Source: Bradyrhizobium diazoefficiens
GTDB lineage: Bacteria; Pseudomonadota; Alphaproteobacteria; Rhizobiales; Xanthobacteraceae
NCBI RefSeq assembly: GCF_016599855.1
Contig: NZ_CP067041.1
Span: 2,542,001-2,606,000 of the forward strand
Direction of reading: 5' to 3'
Length of the DNA: 64,000 nucleotides
How positions within the stretch are numbered: position 1 is the first letter of the stretch; each line of letters begins with the position of its first letter. Below the pieces are notes generated by a model, which was not told the DNA's origin, ran no database searches, and saw only the letters and a list, made by a program, of their open reading frames with translations. A program made the position numbers and the translations under genes. Shown here one piece after another: positions 44,346 through 53,534 of the stretch.

Positions 44346-44864
44346 ATGGCGAAGAGACCGGCTGATCCCATCGATGGAGGCGTGCCCGCCGCGCGGCAAG
44401 TGCCGATGCGCGACTTCTCGCGCTCGCTGCCGATGTCGCTGCTGCGGGCACGCGAGGCGGTGATGCGGCAATTTCGTCCGTCGCTGCGCGAGCACGGCCT
44501 GACCGAGCAGCAATGGCGCATCCTGCGCGCGCTCGCCGCCATCGAGGCGGCAGAGGTCACGGAACTCGCGCGCACCGCGTTTCTGCTTGGGCCAAGCCTG
44601 TCGCGCATCCTGCGCGATCTCGAGGCGCGCAATCTGATCGAGCGCAAGACGGCGAAGGCGGACCAGCGCCGCAGCATGGTCTCGATCGCGGAAAAGGGCG
44701 TGAAGCTGATGGCTTCCGTTGCGCCGTCTTCGGAAGCGATTTATGCCGAGATCACGCGGCGATTTGGCGCACGCAAGCTTGCCGAGTTGCAGGAGATGCT
44801 CGGCGAGCTCGAGCAGAGTCTTGCGGGGCTCGGCGCGAGCGAGGAGGCAAGTGCCGAGGAGTGA
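44346..44864 (+). CDS. hpaR: MarR-family transcriptional regulator of homoprotocatechuate degradation
   Basis: Winged-helix repressor of 172 residues. It is close to E. coli HpaR in layout: LLRAREAVMRQFRPSLREHG then LTEQQWRILRALA, a recognition helix LGPSLSRILRDLEARNLI, and a wing with KADQRRSMVSIAEKG. The ~25-residue N-terminal extension (MAKRPADPIDG...) is not in the E. coli protein; an internal start is possible. It is divergent from hpaH and upstream of hpaI, next to a perfect palindrome, supporting self- and pathway repression lifted by hydroxyphenylacetates. Confidence 0.88.
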   Translation: MAKRPADPIDGGVPAARQVPMRDFSRSLPMSLLRAREAVMRQFRPSLREHGLTEQQWRILRALAAIEAAEVTELARTAFLLGPSLSRILRDLEARNLIERKTAKADQRRSMVSIAEKGVKLMASVAPSSEAIYAEITRRFGARKLAELQEMLGELEQSLAGLGASEEASAEE

Positions 44865-45030
44865 ATGCAGATATGCGCGCGCGCCCGGCGTCGGCCATGG
44901 ACATTGACGCGGTTTTTCGCTCAAAGTGCCGCTCAAGCCGATCCGTCCAAATCGGCGACCGTAAGCAGGATCGCCGGTCGCGGCGCTCGGCGTGGTGACG
45001 CAGGTCCCAACAACAAAGAAGGAAGGCAAC

Positions 45031-45807
45031 GTGGCGAACAAGATCAAGGAAATCTGGAAGTCGGGCAAGGCCGTGGTCAACGCGTGGTTGGCTATTCCCT
45101 CCGGCTTCTCGGCTGAGATGATCGCGCAATGCGGCTTCGACAGCGTCACCGTCGACATGCAGCACGGCGTGCAGGACTATCTGTCGATGGTGCAGTGCTT
45201 CCAGGCCATGGACAAGCATCCGGTGACCCCGATGGTCCGCGTGCCCTGGAATGAACCCGGTATCATCGGCAAGGTGCTCGATGGCGGCGCCTATGGCGTG
45301 ATCTGCCCGATGGTCAACACGCCGCAGGAAGCCAGGAACCTAGTCTCCTATTCGAAGTACCCGCCGAAGGGCGTGCGCTCCAACGGCCCGATCCGCGCCG
45401 GCATGTACGGCACCGCGGGCTCCTACCAGAAGACCGCGAATGACGACATCGTGCTGCTGCCGATGATGGAGACCAAGACCGCGGTCGAGAACATGGAAGC
45501 GATCCTCGACGTCGAGGGCCTCAACGGGGTCTACATCGGCCCGTCTGACCTCGGCTTCTCCTACGGCCTCGAGCCGAAGCTCGATCGCACCGAGCCGGAG
45601 ATCCTCGCGATCTACGACAAGATCATCAAGGAGTGCGACAAGCGCGGTCTCTATCCGGGCATCCATTGCAGCGGCGCCGAAGGCGCGGTACGCGCCATCA
45701 ACATGGGCTTCAAGCTGGTGACGCTCTCGAACGAGGTCGGTATGATGACGACCTACGCCAAGATGCAGGTCAACGCGACTCGCAAAGATTCGCCCGGCAA
45801 GGCTTAG
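45031..45807 (+). CDS. hpaI: HpcH/HpaI aldolase family, 4-hydroxy-2-oxoheptanedioate aldolase
   Basis: Class II pyruvate aldolase of 258 residues that cleaves 4-hydroxy-2-oxoheptanedioate to pyruvate and succinate semialdehyde. Key residues are in the same places as in E. coli HpaI: His45 (VDMQHG), Arg70 (MVRVPWN), Glu147 (MMETKTA) and Asp173 (YIGPSDLG). I chose GTG 45031 with GGAAGG upstream over an earlier in-frame GTG at 44992. The sequence is divergent enough that it could also act on sugar acids (as GarL or RhmA do). The following UxaA-family gene raises that alternative. Confidence 0.8.
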   Translation: MANKIKEIWKSGKAVVNAWLAIPSGFSAEMIAQCGFDSVTVDMQHGVQDYLSMVQCFQAMDKHPVTPMVRVPWNEPGIIGKVLDGGAYGVICPMVNTPQEARNLVSYSKYPPKGVRSNGPIRAGMYGTAGSYQKTANDDIVLLPMMETKTAVENMEAILDVEGLNGVYIGPSDLGFSYGLEPKLDRTEPEILAIYDKIIKECDKRGLYPGIHCSGAEGAVRAINMGFKLVTLSNEVGMMTTYAKMQVNATRKDSPGKA

Positions 45808-45813
45808 GCTTGC

Positions 45814-45949
45814 GTGTCCCGGACGCGATGAGCGCGAAGCGGTGCATCGCAGAGCCGGGACCCAGAAGCTAGTGAAGTGCAATGACGTAATAACTGGGCC
45901 CCGGCTCAGCAGCGCATCGTTTCACGCTGCGCTGCGTCCGGGGCACGAT
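45814..45949. repeat. intergenic palindromic repeat, family E (GTCCCGGAC...GTCCGGGGCAC type)
   Basis: GTGTCCCGGACGCGATGAGCG and GCAGAGCCGGGACCCAG pair with CTGGGCCCCGGCTCAGCAGC and GCTGCGTCCGGGGCAC. Only one copy occurs here. It separates hpaI from the UxaA-family gene on the same strand. Confidence 0.8.
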
Positions 45950-45973
45950 ACATGAAGACCAAGGAGACCTCCC

Positions 45974-47497
45974 ATGACCATCAGCCCCGTCATCCGCCTG
46001 CATCCCGATGATGGCGTGCTGATCGCGCGCGCGAGCCTGCCGCCGGGAACGGTGGTGGCCGATGGCGTCACCACGGTCGAGCGCATTCCCTCCGGCCACA
46101 AGGTTGCGATCAAGCCAATCGCCGTGGGCGAGCCTGTCATCCGCTATGGCCAGATCATCGGCTTTGCGACGGCGCCGATCGCGCCGGGCCAGCACGTGCA
46201 CGTGCAGAACATCGGCATGGGCGATTTCGCCAAGGACTATGCCTATTGCGCCGACGTCAAGCCGACGCCGAATTTCGACCTGCCCGCGACCTTCGAAGGC
46301 ATCCGTCGCCCGGACGGCCGCGTCGCCACGCGCAACTATATCGGCATCCTCACCTCGGTGAATTGCAGCGCGCATGTCGCAAGCCTCGTCGCCGACGTGT
46401 TCAAGAAAAATCCCTTCACCGGCGACAATCCGCTGTCCGATTTCCCCAATGTCGACGGCGTGGTCGCGCTGACCCACAAGACCGGCTGCGGCATGACGCA
46501 GAACGAACCACTCGCACTGCTTCGCCGCACGCTCGGCGGCTATGCGCGGCACGTCAATTTCTCCCACGTCATCGTGCTCGGCCTCGGCTGCGAGGTGAAC
46601 CAGATCGGCGGCCTGATGGAAGAGCAGAAGCTCGCCGGCCGTTTGCGCGCGATGGACATCCAGGAGGTCGGCGGCACCCGCAAGACGGTGGAAGCCGGCA
46701 TTGCCTTCGTGCGCGAGGCGCTGGCTGACTCCAACAAGGTGAGCCGCGAGTCCGTGCCGGTCAGCGAACTGACCGTGGCCCTGCAATGCGGCGGCTCGGA
46801 TGGTTATTCCGGCGTATCAGCCAATCCTGCGCTCGGCGCGGCGAGCGACCTCATCGTCCGTCACGGTGGCACCGTGATCCTGTCGGAGACGCCGGAGACC
46901 TACGGCGCCGAGCATCTGCTTACGCGCCGCGCGGTGAGCCGCGAGGTCGGCGAGAAGCTCGTCGATCTCATGCGCTGGTGGGACGAGTACACCGAGCGCG
47001 AAGGCGCCGAGATGAACGCCAACCCAAGCCCCGGCAACAAGGCCGGCGGCCTTACCACCATTCTCGAAAAATCGCTCGGCGCGATGGCGAAGGCCGGCAC
47101 CACCAATCTCGTCGACGTGCTGCGTTACGCCGAACCGGTGACGAAGAAGGGCTTTGTTTTCATGGACACGCCCGGCTACGACCCTGTGGCGGCAACCGGG
47201 CAGGTCGCCGGAGGCGCCAATCTCGTCTGCTTCACCACGGGCCGCGGCAGTGTGTTCGGTTGCAAGCCCGCACCCTCGATCAAGCTTGCAACCAACACGC
47301 CCATGTACAAGCGCATGGAAGAGGACATGGATGTCAATTGCGGCACCATCCTCGAAGGCGAAGAGAGCGTTCAGGAGTGCGGCCAGCGCATCTTCGATCT
47401 CATCCTCAAGACCGCGTCGGGACAGCCGACCAAGAGCGAGAGTTTTGATTTTGGCGGCGCCGAGTTCGCGCCGTGGGTGTTAGGAGCGACGATGTGA
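45974..47497 (+). CDS. UxaA/GarD-family sugar-acid dehydratase
   Basis: Predicted dehydratase of 507 residues. It combines an N-terminal SAF domain (IRLHPDDGVLIARASLPPG, about residues 1-90) with the altronate/galactarate dehydratase core. The core has GRVATRNYIGILTSVNCSAH, GCGMTQNEP, ALQCGGSDGYSGVSANPALG, NPSPGNKAGGLTTILEKSLG and GRGSVFGCKPAPSIKLATN. The family removes water from altronate or galactarate, giving 2-keto-3-deoxy acids that HpaI/GarL-type aldolases cleave. It is not a step in the homoprotocatechuate route, so its position after hpaI suggests a sugar-acid use or a shared aldolase. Confidence 0.85.
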   Translation: MTISPVIRLHPDDGVLIARASLPPGTVVADGVTTVERIPSGHKVAIKPIAVGEPVIRYGQIIGFATAPIAPGQHVHVQNIGMGDFAKDYAYCADVKPTPNFDLPATFEGIRRPDGRVATRNYIGILTSVNCSAHVASLVADVFKKNPFTGDNPLSDFPNVDGVVALTHKTGCGMTQNEPLALLRRTLGGYARHVNFSHVIVLGLGCEVNQIGGLMEEQKLAGRLRAMDIQEVGGTRKTVEAGIAFVREALADSNKVSRESVPVSELTVALQCGGSDGYSGVSANPALGAASDLIVRHGGTVILSETPETYGAEHLLTRRAVSREVGEKLVDLMRWWDEYTEREGAEMNANPSPGNKAGGLTTILEKSLGAMAKAGTTNLVDVLRYAEPVTKKGFVFMDTPGYDPVAATGQVAGGANLVCFTTGRGSVFGCKPAPSIKLATNTPMYKRMEEDMDVNCGTILEGEESVQECGQRIFDLILKTASGQPTKSESFDFGGAEFAPWVLGATM

Positions 47498-47507
47498 GAT
47501 CTACCGC

Positions 47508-47589
47508 CGTCATTCCGGGGCGATGCGAAGCATCGAACCCGGAATCTCGAGATTCCGGGTCTGGTCCCTTCGGACCATCCCGGAACGAG
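47508..47589. repeat. intergenic palindromic repeat, family D
   Basis: CGTCATTCCGGGGCGATGCG and AACCCGGAATCTCGAGATTCC, then GGGTCTGGTCCCTTCGGACC and ATCCCGGAACGAGG. The internal TCTCGAGA and GGTCCCTTCGGACC hairpins are clear. Confidence 0.8.
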
Positions 47590-47699
47590 GGCAGGTAAAT
47601 CCACCGCTTCTGCAATGGGCATGGTCTGCCCGTTGTTAATGCTTGCTCGCGATCATTTGCGGTGTTCTGCTCAAAAAAGCTGCTGGAGCACCGCACCCC

Positions 47700-50600
47700 G
47701 TGTCGATCTACGTCGCACTGAATCACGTCACGCACTACAAGTACGACCGCCCGATCGATCTGGGACCGCAGACCATCCGCCTGCGGCCGGCGCCGCATAC
47801 GCGCACACCGGTCCTGAGCTATTCGCTCAAGGTCACGCCATCGAATCATTTCGTGAACTGGCAGCAGGACCCGCAGGGCAATTGGCTCGCGCGCTACGTC
47901 TTTCCGGAGAAGACGACTGAGCTGAAATTCGAGGTCGATTTCACGGCGCAGATGACGGTGGTCAATCCGTTCGACTTCTTCGTCGAGCCCTATGCGGATG
48001 GCTTTCCGTTCGAGTACTCCAAAGACCTGAAGACCGAGCTCGCGCCTTATCTCGAGACCATCCAACCCGATCGCCTGTTCGCGAAATTTCTCGATACGAT
48101 CCCTCATGAAGCCCCGAACACCGTCAACTTCCTGGTCGATCTCAATCGCGAGCTTCAGAAACACGTCCGTTATATCATCCGTATGGAGCCCGGCGTGCAA
48201 TCGCCGGAGGAGACGCTCGCCTCCGGCGCCGGATCGTGCCGCGACTCCGCCTGGCTCCTGATCCAGACCTTCCGGCATCTCGGGCTCGCCGCGCGCTTCG
48301 TCTCCGGCTACCTCATCCAGATCCGTCCCGACATCGATCCGGTCGAGGGACCGCCTGAAGTCGAGAACGATTTTACAGACCTGCACGCCTGGGCCGAGGT
48401 CTATCTGCCGGGCGCGGGCTGGATCGGTTTTGACGCGACCTCCGGCATGCTCGCAGGCGAGGGGCACATCCCGGTTGCCGCCACGCCGCATTATCGTTCG
48501 GCCGCGCCGATCTCCGGCGGTGCCGGCTTTGCCGAGGTCGAATTCGCCTTCGACATGAGCGTCCGCCGCATCCGCGAAGCGCCCCGCATCACAAAACCGT
48601 TCTCCGATGAATCCTGGACGCGGCTCAACGATCTCGGCGAGCAGGTCGACGGCGATCTCGCTGCCCAGGACGTGCGGCTCACCATGGGCGGCGAGCCGAC
48701 CTTCGTTTCCGTCGACGATCTCGAAGCGGCAGAGTGGAATACGGAAGCTGTCGGCCCGACCAAGCGCGCGCTCGCCGACGATCTGATCCGTCGCCTGCGC
48801 ACGCGCTTCGGGCAAGGCGGCCTGCTGCATTACGGTCAGGGCAAATGGTATCCCGGCGAGAGCCTGCCGCGCTGGGCGTTTGGGCTCTACTGGCGCAAGG
48901 ACCGCGTGCCGATCTGGAAGAATGCCGACCTGATCGCCAAGGTCGAGAATCCGCGGCGCGCCGAGGTCAAGGATGCCGAGGCCTTCATGGAGCGCACGGC
49001 GGCACGGCTCGGCCTGGATGCCGGCTACATCATGCCGGCCTATGAAGATCCCGCCTACTGGTTGCAGAAGGAGGGAGAGCTTCCCGTCAACGTCGATCCC
49101 GCCGATTCCAAGCTGTCCGATCCGGAAGCGCGCGCGCGCATGGCGCGGGTATTCGACGAGGGGCTGAATACGCCAAAGGGCTTCGTGATGCCGGTGCAGC
49201 ACTGGAACGCGCCGCCGCGCTGGCGCAGCGAGCGCTGGAATCTGCGTCGCAACCATCTTTTCCTGATGCCCGGCGATTCCCCGCTCGGCCTGCGATTGCC
49301 GCTCAACGCGCTCGAATATGTGCCGCCTGATCGTTATCCCTATATCGTCGAGCAGGACCCGCTGGAGCCGCGGAGCAACCTGCCGGTGTTCGGCCGCATG
49401 CAGCGCCCGGACTCTCCACCCGCGCTCGCGGCGGAAAGTGCCGATGCGCCTGAGCCGGTGCGAACGGCAATGTCGGTGGAGGTCCGCGACGGCGTGCTCT
49501 GCGCCTTCATGCCGCCGGTGGAACGCATCGAGGACTATCTCGAACTGATTGCAGCGCTTGAGGCCACCGCCGAGGAGATGCAGCTCCAGGTTCATGTCGA
49601 AGGCTATCCACCGCCGTTCGATCCGCGCGTCGACGTCATCAAGGTGACGCCTGATCCCGGCGTGATCGAGGTCAACGTCCAGCCCGCAAAGAGTTGGCGC
49701 GAGGCAGTCGACATCACCGTCGGTCTCTATGAGGATGCCGCCAGGATCCGTCTTGGTGCCAACCGCTTCCTGGTCGACGGCCGCCACACCGGCACCGGCG
49801 GCGGCAATCACGTCGTCGTCGGCGGCTCCAGTCCGCAGGACTCGCCGTTCCTGCGCCGGCCCGATCTGTTGAAGAGCCTGGTGTTGTACTGGCAGCGCCA
49901 TCCGTCGCTGTCCTATTTCTTCTCCGGGCTGTTCATTGGCCCGACCAGCCAGGCGCCACGTATCGACGAGGCGCGCCACGATAGCATCTACGAGCTCGAA
50001 GTCGCGCTGTCCCACGTGCCGCCGCCGGGCACCAAGGCGCCGCTGTGGCTGGTGGACCGGCTGTTCCGGCATCTGCTCGTCGACATCACCGGCAACACCC
50101 ATCGCGCCGAGATTTGCATCGACAAGCTCTATTCGCCTGATGGTCCGACAGGGCGGCTCGGCCTCGTGGAATTCCGCGCGCTCGAAATGCCGCCCGATGC
50201 GCGGATGTCGCTGGCGCAGCAGCTCTTGATCCGCGCGCTGATCGCAAAGCTTTGGCGCGAGCCGCAGCAGGGCAAGTTCGTGCGCTGGGGCACGGCGCTG
50301 CATGACCGTTTCATGCTGCCTCACTTCATCTGGGAGGATTTCCTTGATGTGCTTTCTGAGTTGAAGCAATCAGGCTATCCCTTTGAGCCGGAATGGTATC
50401 TGGCCCAGCTCGAATTCCGCTTCCCCGCCTTTGGCCGCGTTCATCATGGCGGCGTGACCTTGGAATTGCGCCAGGCGCTGGAGCCGTGGCACGTGCTCGG
50501 CGAGGAGGGCTCGGCCGGCGGCACGGTGCGTTATGTCGACAGCTCGGTCGAGCGGCTCCAGGTCAAGTTGGAAGGTTTTGTCGAGGGCCGCCACATCGTC

Positions 50601-50969
50601 ACCTGCAACGGCCGTCGTCTGCCGATGACCTCGACCGGCCGCTCCGGCGAAGCCGTGGCCGGCGTCCGCTTCAAGGCCTGGCAGCCGGCCTCCGGCCTGC
50701 ACCCGACCATTCCCGTCCACGCGCCGCTGACCTTCGACCTGATCGACATCTGGAACGGCCGCTCGCTCGGCGGCTGCGTCTATCACGTCGCCCATCCCGG
50801 CGGGCGCAGTTACGACACCAAGCCGGTCAACACCTATGAGGCCGAGGCGCGGCGGCTGGCGCGCTTCCAGGACCACGGCCATACCCCGGGACCGATGCAG
50901 CCGCCGCCCGAGGAACGCACAAATGAGTTTCCGCTGACCCTCGACTTGCGGACCCCGCTCCTGCAATGA
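47700..50969 (+). CDS. transglutaminase-like protein fused to DUF2126 (putative amidoligase)
   Basis: Large cytoplasmic protein of 1089 residues. The first ~270 residues are a transglutaminase-like domain with N-terminal beta region ([20 protein letters not shown]) and a complete triad: Cys180 ([10 protein letters not shown]), His229 ([11 protein letters not shown]) and Asp245 (GFDATSG). The rest is DUF2126, with [54 protein letters not shown] and [18 protein letters not shown]. Family notes regard DUF2126 as a putative amidoligase of the COOH-NH2 ligase type. The start is GTG 47700 after GGAG; an upstream ATG would add an odd hydrophobic stretch. It heads a three-gene operon (27 bases to the next gene). 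Confidence 0.85.
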   Translation: MSIYVALNHVTHYKYDRPIDLGPQTIRLRPAPHTRTPVLSYSLKVTPSNHFVNWQQDPQGNWLARYVFPEKTTELKFEVDFTAQMTVVNPFDFFVEPYADGFPFEYSKDLKTELAPYLETIQPDRLFAKFLDTIPHEAPNTVNFLVDLNRELQKHVRYIIRMEPGVQSPEETLASGAGSCRDSAWLLIQTFRHLGLAARFVSGYLIQIRPDIDPVEGPPEVENDFTDLHAWAEVYLPGAGWIGFDATSGMLAGEGHIPVAATPHYRSAAPISGGAGFAEVEFAFDMSVRRIREAPRITKPFSDESWTRLNDLGEQVDGDLAAQDVRLTMGGEPTFVSVDDLEAAEWNTEAVGPTKRALADDLIRRLRTRFGQGGLLHYGQGKWYPGESLPRWAFGLYWRKDRVPIWKNADLIAKVENPRRAEVKDAEAFMERTAARLGLDAGYIMPAYEDPAYWLQKEGELPVNVDPADSKLSDPEARARMARVFDEGLNTPKGFVMPVQHWNAPPRWRSERWNLRRNHLFLMPGDSPLGLRLPLNALEYVPPDRYPYIVEQDPLEPRSNLPVFGRMQRPDSPPALAAESADAPEPVRTAMSVEVRDGVLCAFMPPVERIEDYLELIAALEATAEEMQLQVHVEGYPPPFDPRVDVIKVTPDPGVIEVNVQPAKSWREAVDITVGLYEDAARIRLGANRFLVDGRHTGTGGGNHVVVGGSSPQDSPFLRRPDLLKSLVLYWQRHPSLSYFFSGLFIGPTSQAPRIDEARHDSIYELEVALSHVPPPGTKAPLWLVDRLFRHLLVDITGNTHRAEICIDKLYSPDGPTGRLGLVEFRALEMPPDARMSLAQQLLIRALIAKLWREPQQGKFVRWGTALHDRFMLPHFIWEDFLDVLSELKQSGYPFEPEWYLAQLEFRFPAFGRVHHGGVTLELRQALEPWHVLGEEGSAGGTVRYVDSSVERLQVKLEGFVEGRHIVTCNGRRLPMTSTGRSGEAVAGVRFKAWQPASGLHPTIPVHAPLTFDLIDIWNGRSLGGCVYHVAHPGGRSYDTKPVNTYEAEARRLARFQDHGHTPGPMQPPPEERTNEFPLTLDLRTPLLQ

Positions 50970-50996
50970 GTATGATGGTGGGGCAGGGAGAGGCGC

Positions 50997-53534
50997 ATGG
51001 CCGAAGGCGCAGCCGAACAGGACGATAGGGCGGGGCAGGCGCAAGACCAGTGTGAAGGCCAGCGTGAAAGCCAGCGCCGTCTCGCCCAATGGGCGCGCGA
51101 CTATCGCCGGCTGCCCGGCATTCCCGACGAGTTTTTGGGGCCCGATGGCGCCCCCCGCGCGGTCTGGAGCCGCTTCTTCGACGCCTTCGGCGCGCTGGCG
51201 CCCGACGAGGCCGAGCGGCGCTTCGCCATGGCCGACCGTCATTTGCGCGAGGCCGGCGTCACCTACCGCGCGCCCGGCGACAGCGCCGACCGGCCCTGGT
51301 CGCTCAGCCATCTGCCGCTCTTGATCGACGAGGCCGATTGGCAGCAGCTCTCCGCCGGCATCACCCAGCGCGCCGAGCTTCTGGAGCTGGTGCTGCGCGA
51401 CATCTATGGCGAGGGCCGGCTGGTCGCCGAAGGCGCGCTGCCGGCGGCCGCGATTGCCGGCAGTCCTGAATATCTCCGCCCCGTCTGCGGCGTGCCGCCG
51501 CCGGGCGGCCGCTATCTCTCGCTCTATGCCGCCGATGTCGGCCGCGGCCCCGACGGCCGCTGGTGGGTGCTCGGCGACCGCACGCAGGCGCCGTCAGGTG
51601 CGGGCTATGCGCTGGAGAACCGCCTGGTGCAGTCGCGCGCCTTCTCCGATCTCTACAATTCGATGAACGTGCCGCGCGTCGCGCCGTTCTTCGAGGCGTT
51701 TCGCGACAGTCTTCGCGCGCGCGCCGATCGCGACGAGCCGCGCATCGGCGTGCTCACGCCGGGCAGCTTCAGCGAGACCTATTTCGAGCACGCGACGCTG
51801 GCGCGCTATCTCGGCTTCCTGCTGGTCGAGGGCGAGGATCTCGCCGTCAGCGGCAATCGCATCCACATCCGCACCGTTGCGGGACTGAAGCGGCTCGACG
51901 TGCTGCTGCGCCGTGTCGATTCCAACTCGCTCGATCCGCTCGAGCTCGATGCCTCCTCGCATCTTGGTGTGCCGGGCCTGATCGACGTGCTGCGCAAGGA
52001 GGGCGTCGTCGTCGCCAACATGCCGGGCTCGGGCATCTTGGAGGCGAGGGCGCTGCTCGGCTTCCTACCCGCGCTCAGCCTCCGCCTTCTCGGCGAGGAG
52101 CTGAAGATGCCGCACATCGCGACCTGGTGGTGTGGCCAGCGCCTCGCGCGCGACGAGGTGCTGGCGCGGCTCGACGAAGTCGCGATCGAAGGTGCCTATC
52201 GACGCGGCGTTCCCGGCTTCGAGCGCAACGGCCCGGTGCTCGCGAGCGAGCTCGACGCGGCCGGGCGCCAGCGCCTGGTTGATGCCATCAGCGCCCGCGG
52301 CATGGATTATGTCGGCCAGGAGGTGGTGCGGCTCTCTACCATGCCGGTATGGGAGCAGGGGCAGCTGACGCCGCGTCCCTTCGTGCTGCGCGTGTTTGCA
52401 GCGGCGACGCCGGACGGCTGGGCCGTGATGCCCGGCGGCTTTTGCCGGATCGCCGAGCGGGCGGATGCGCGCGCGGTGTCGATGGGCGACGGCGCCCGTG
52501 CTGCCGACGTCTGGGTGGTCTCGGAGAAGAAGGTCTCGACCGCGTCGCTGCTGCCGGCGACCGACAAGGTGCGGATCCGCCGCATCGCCGGCGTGCTGCC
52601 GAGCCGCGCCGCCGACAATCTGTTCTGGCTCGGCCGTTACCTCGAGCGCGCCGAAGCGACCTTGCGGCTGGTGCGTGCGCTGGGCTCGCCGAGCGGGCCC
52701 AACAAGGGCACGGCTGCCTCGCTGCAATCGGCCGAACGGATCCAGCGCCTACTGGTGACCTGGGGCGCGATCTCGCAGACCTCACGCGCGGCACCGGGGC
52801 GCATCGTCGCGGAAGCGTTGCAGAGCGCGGAGCGCTTCGGCTCGGCGCTGTCGCTGGTGCGCGCGGCGCAGCGCACGGCGACCTCCTTGCGCGAGCGGCT
52901 GTCGCCCGATGCCTGGCAGGTCATCATCGAAATGGCCGAGCGGCTCGCCTATGAGGTCGAGGACGACGACAGCGTGCTGAGCGCGGCCGAGCTGACTTTG
53001 CAGGAGCTAGCAAGCTTCGCAGGGCTGGCGCAGGAGAACATGAACCGCGCCGCCGGCTGGCGCTTTCTCGATATCGGCCGCCGCGCCGAGCGCGCCATCA
53101 ACACCGCGCGTTTTGCCCGGCAGTTCGCCTATGACGAGGCTGGCGACGAGGATCTCGATATCCTGCTGACGCTGGTGGATTCCCAGATCACCTACCGCTC
53201 GCGCTATCTGCTGGCGCCGATCCTGGCCCCGGTGCGCGACCTCGCGATACTCGACGGCTACAATCCGCGCTCGGTCGCGTTCCAGGTTGCGACTTTGAAC
53301 GAGCACATCGCGGCGCTGCCGAGCCTGACGGAATACGGCCTGATCGAGCAGCCGCAGCGGCTTGCGGTGGCGCTGCAGTCCATGCTGGCCACCGCGGAAG
53401 CCGAGAAGCTCGAGGTCAAGACACTGTTTGCGCTGGAGCAGGATCTGCTCAGCCTCGCCGAGGCGATTGGGCTGCACTATTTTCCGCACGGCCCCAATGC
53501 GAGCCGGCCGGAAAAGCTGACGGGGCTGGCGTGA
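50997..53534 (+). CDS. circularly permuted ATP-grasp fused to alpha-E domain
   Basis: 845-residue fusion. Residues ~80-500 resemble the permuted ATP-grasp family (COG2308): GVLTPGSFSETYFEHATLAR, GEDLAVSGNRIHIRTVAG, LDVLLRRVDSNSLDPLEL and VVANMPGSGILEARALLGFL. Residues ~530-840 are the helical alpha-E domain (COG2307): LPSRAADNLFWLGRYLERAE near the start of that part and AERAINTARFARQFAYD later. Elsewhere these are often separate proteins. ATP-grasp enzymes ligate carboxylates to amines, so this is the likely ligase partner. Its stop overlaps the next gene's start (GTGA). Confidence 0.87.
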   Translation: MAEGAAEQDDRAGQAQDQCEGQRESQRRLAQWARDYRRLPGIPDEFLGPDGAPRAVWSRFFDAFGALAPDEAERRFAMADRHLREAGVTYRAPGDSADRPWSLSHLPLLIDEADWQQLSAGITQRAELLELVLRDIYGEGRLVAEGALPAAAIAGSPEYLRPVCGVPPPGGRYLSLYAADVGRGPDGRWWVLGDRTQAPSGAGYALENRLVQSRAFSDLYNSMNVPRVAPFFEAFRDSLRARADRDEPRIGVLTPGSFSETYFEHATLARYLGFLLVEGEDLAVSGNRIHIRTVAGLKRLDVLLRRVDSNSLDPLELDASSHLGVPGLIDVLRKEGVVVANMPGSGILEARALLGFLPALSLRLLGEELKMPHIATWWCGQRLARDEVLARLDEVAIEGAYRRGVPGFERNGPVLASELDAAGRQRLVDAISARGMDYVGQEVVRLSTMPVWEQGQLTPRPFVLRVFAAATPDGWAVMPGGFCRIAERADARAVSMGDGARAADVWVVSEKKVSTASLLPATDKVRIRRIAGVLPSRAADNLFWLGRYLERAEATLRLVRALGSPSGPNKGTAASLQSAERIQRLLVTWGAISQTSRAAPGRIVAEALQSAERFGSALSLVRAAQRTATSLRERLSPDAWQVIIEMAERLAYEVEDDDSVLSAAELTLQELASFAGLAQENMNRAAGWRFLDIGRRAERAINTARFARQFAYDEAGDEDLDILLTLVDSQITYRSRYLLAPILAPVRDLAILDGYNPRSVAFQVATLNEHIAALPSLTEYGLIEQPQRLAVALQSMLATAEAEKLEVKTLFALEQDLLSLAEAIGLHYFPHGPNASRPEKLTGLA

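Noticed and set aside
47406..50369. A 987-codon open frame on the minus strand opposite the transglutaminase-DUF2126 gene
   Set aside because: It reads as low-complexity arginine, histidine and glutamate-rich sequence with no motif, while the plus strand has an intact known family. It is a by-product of high-GC codon use.
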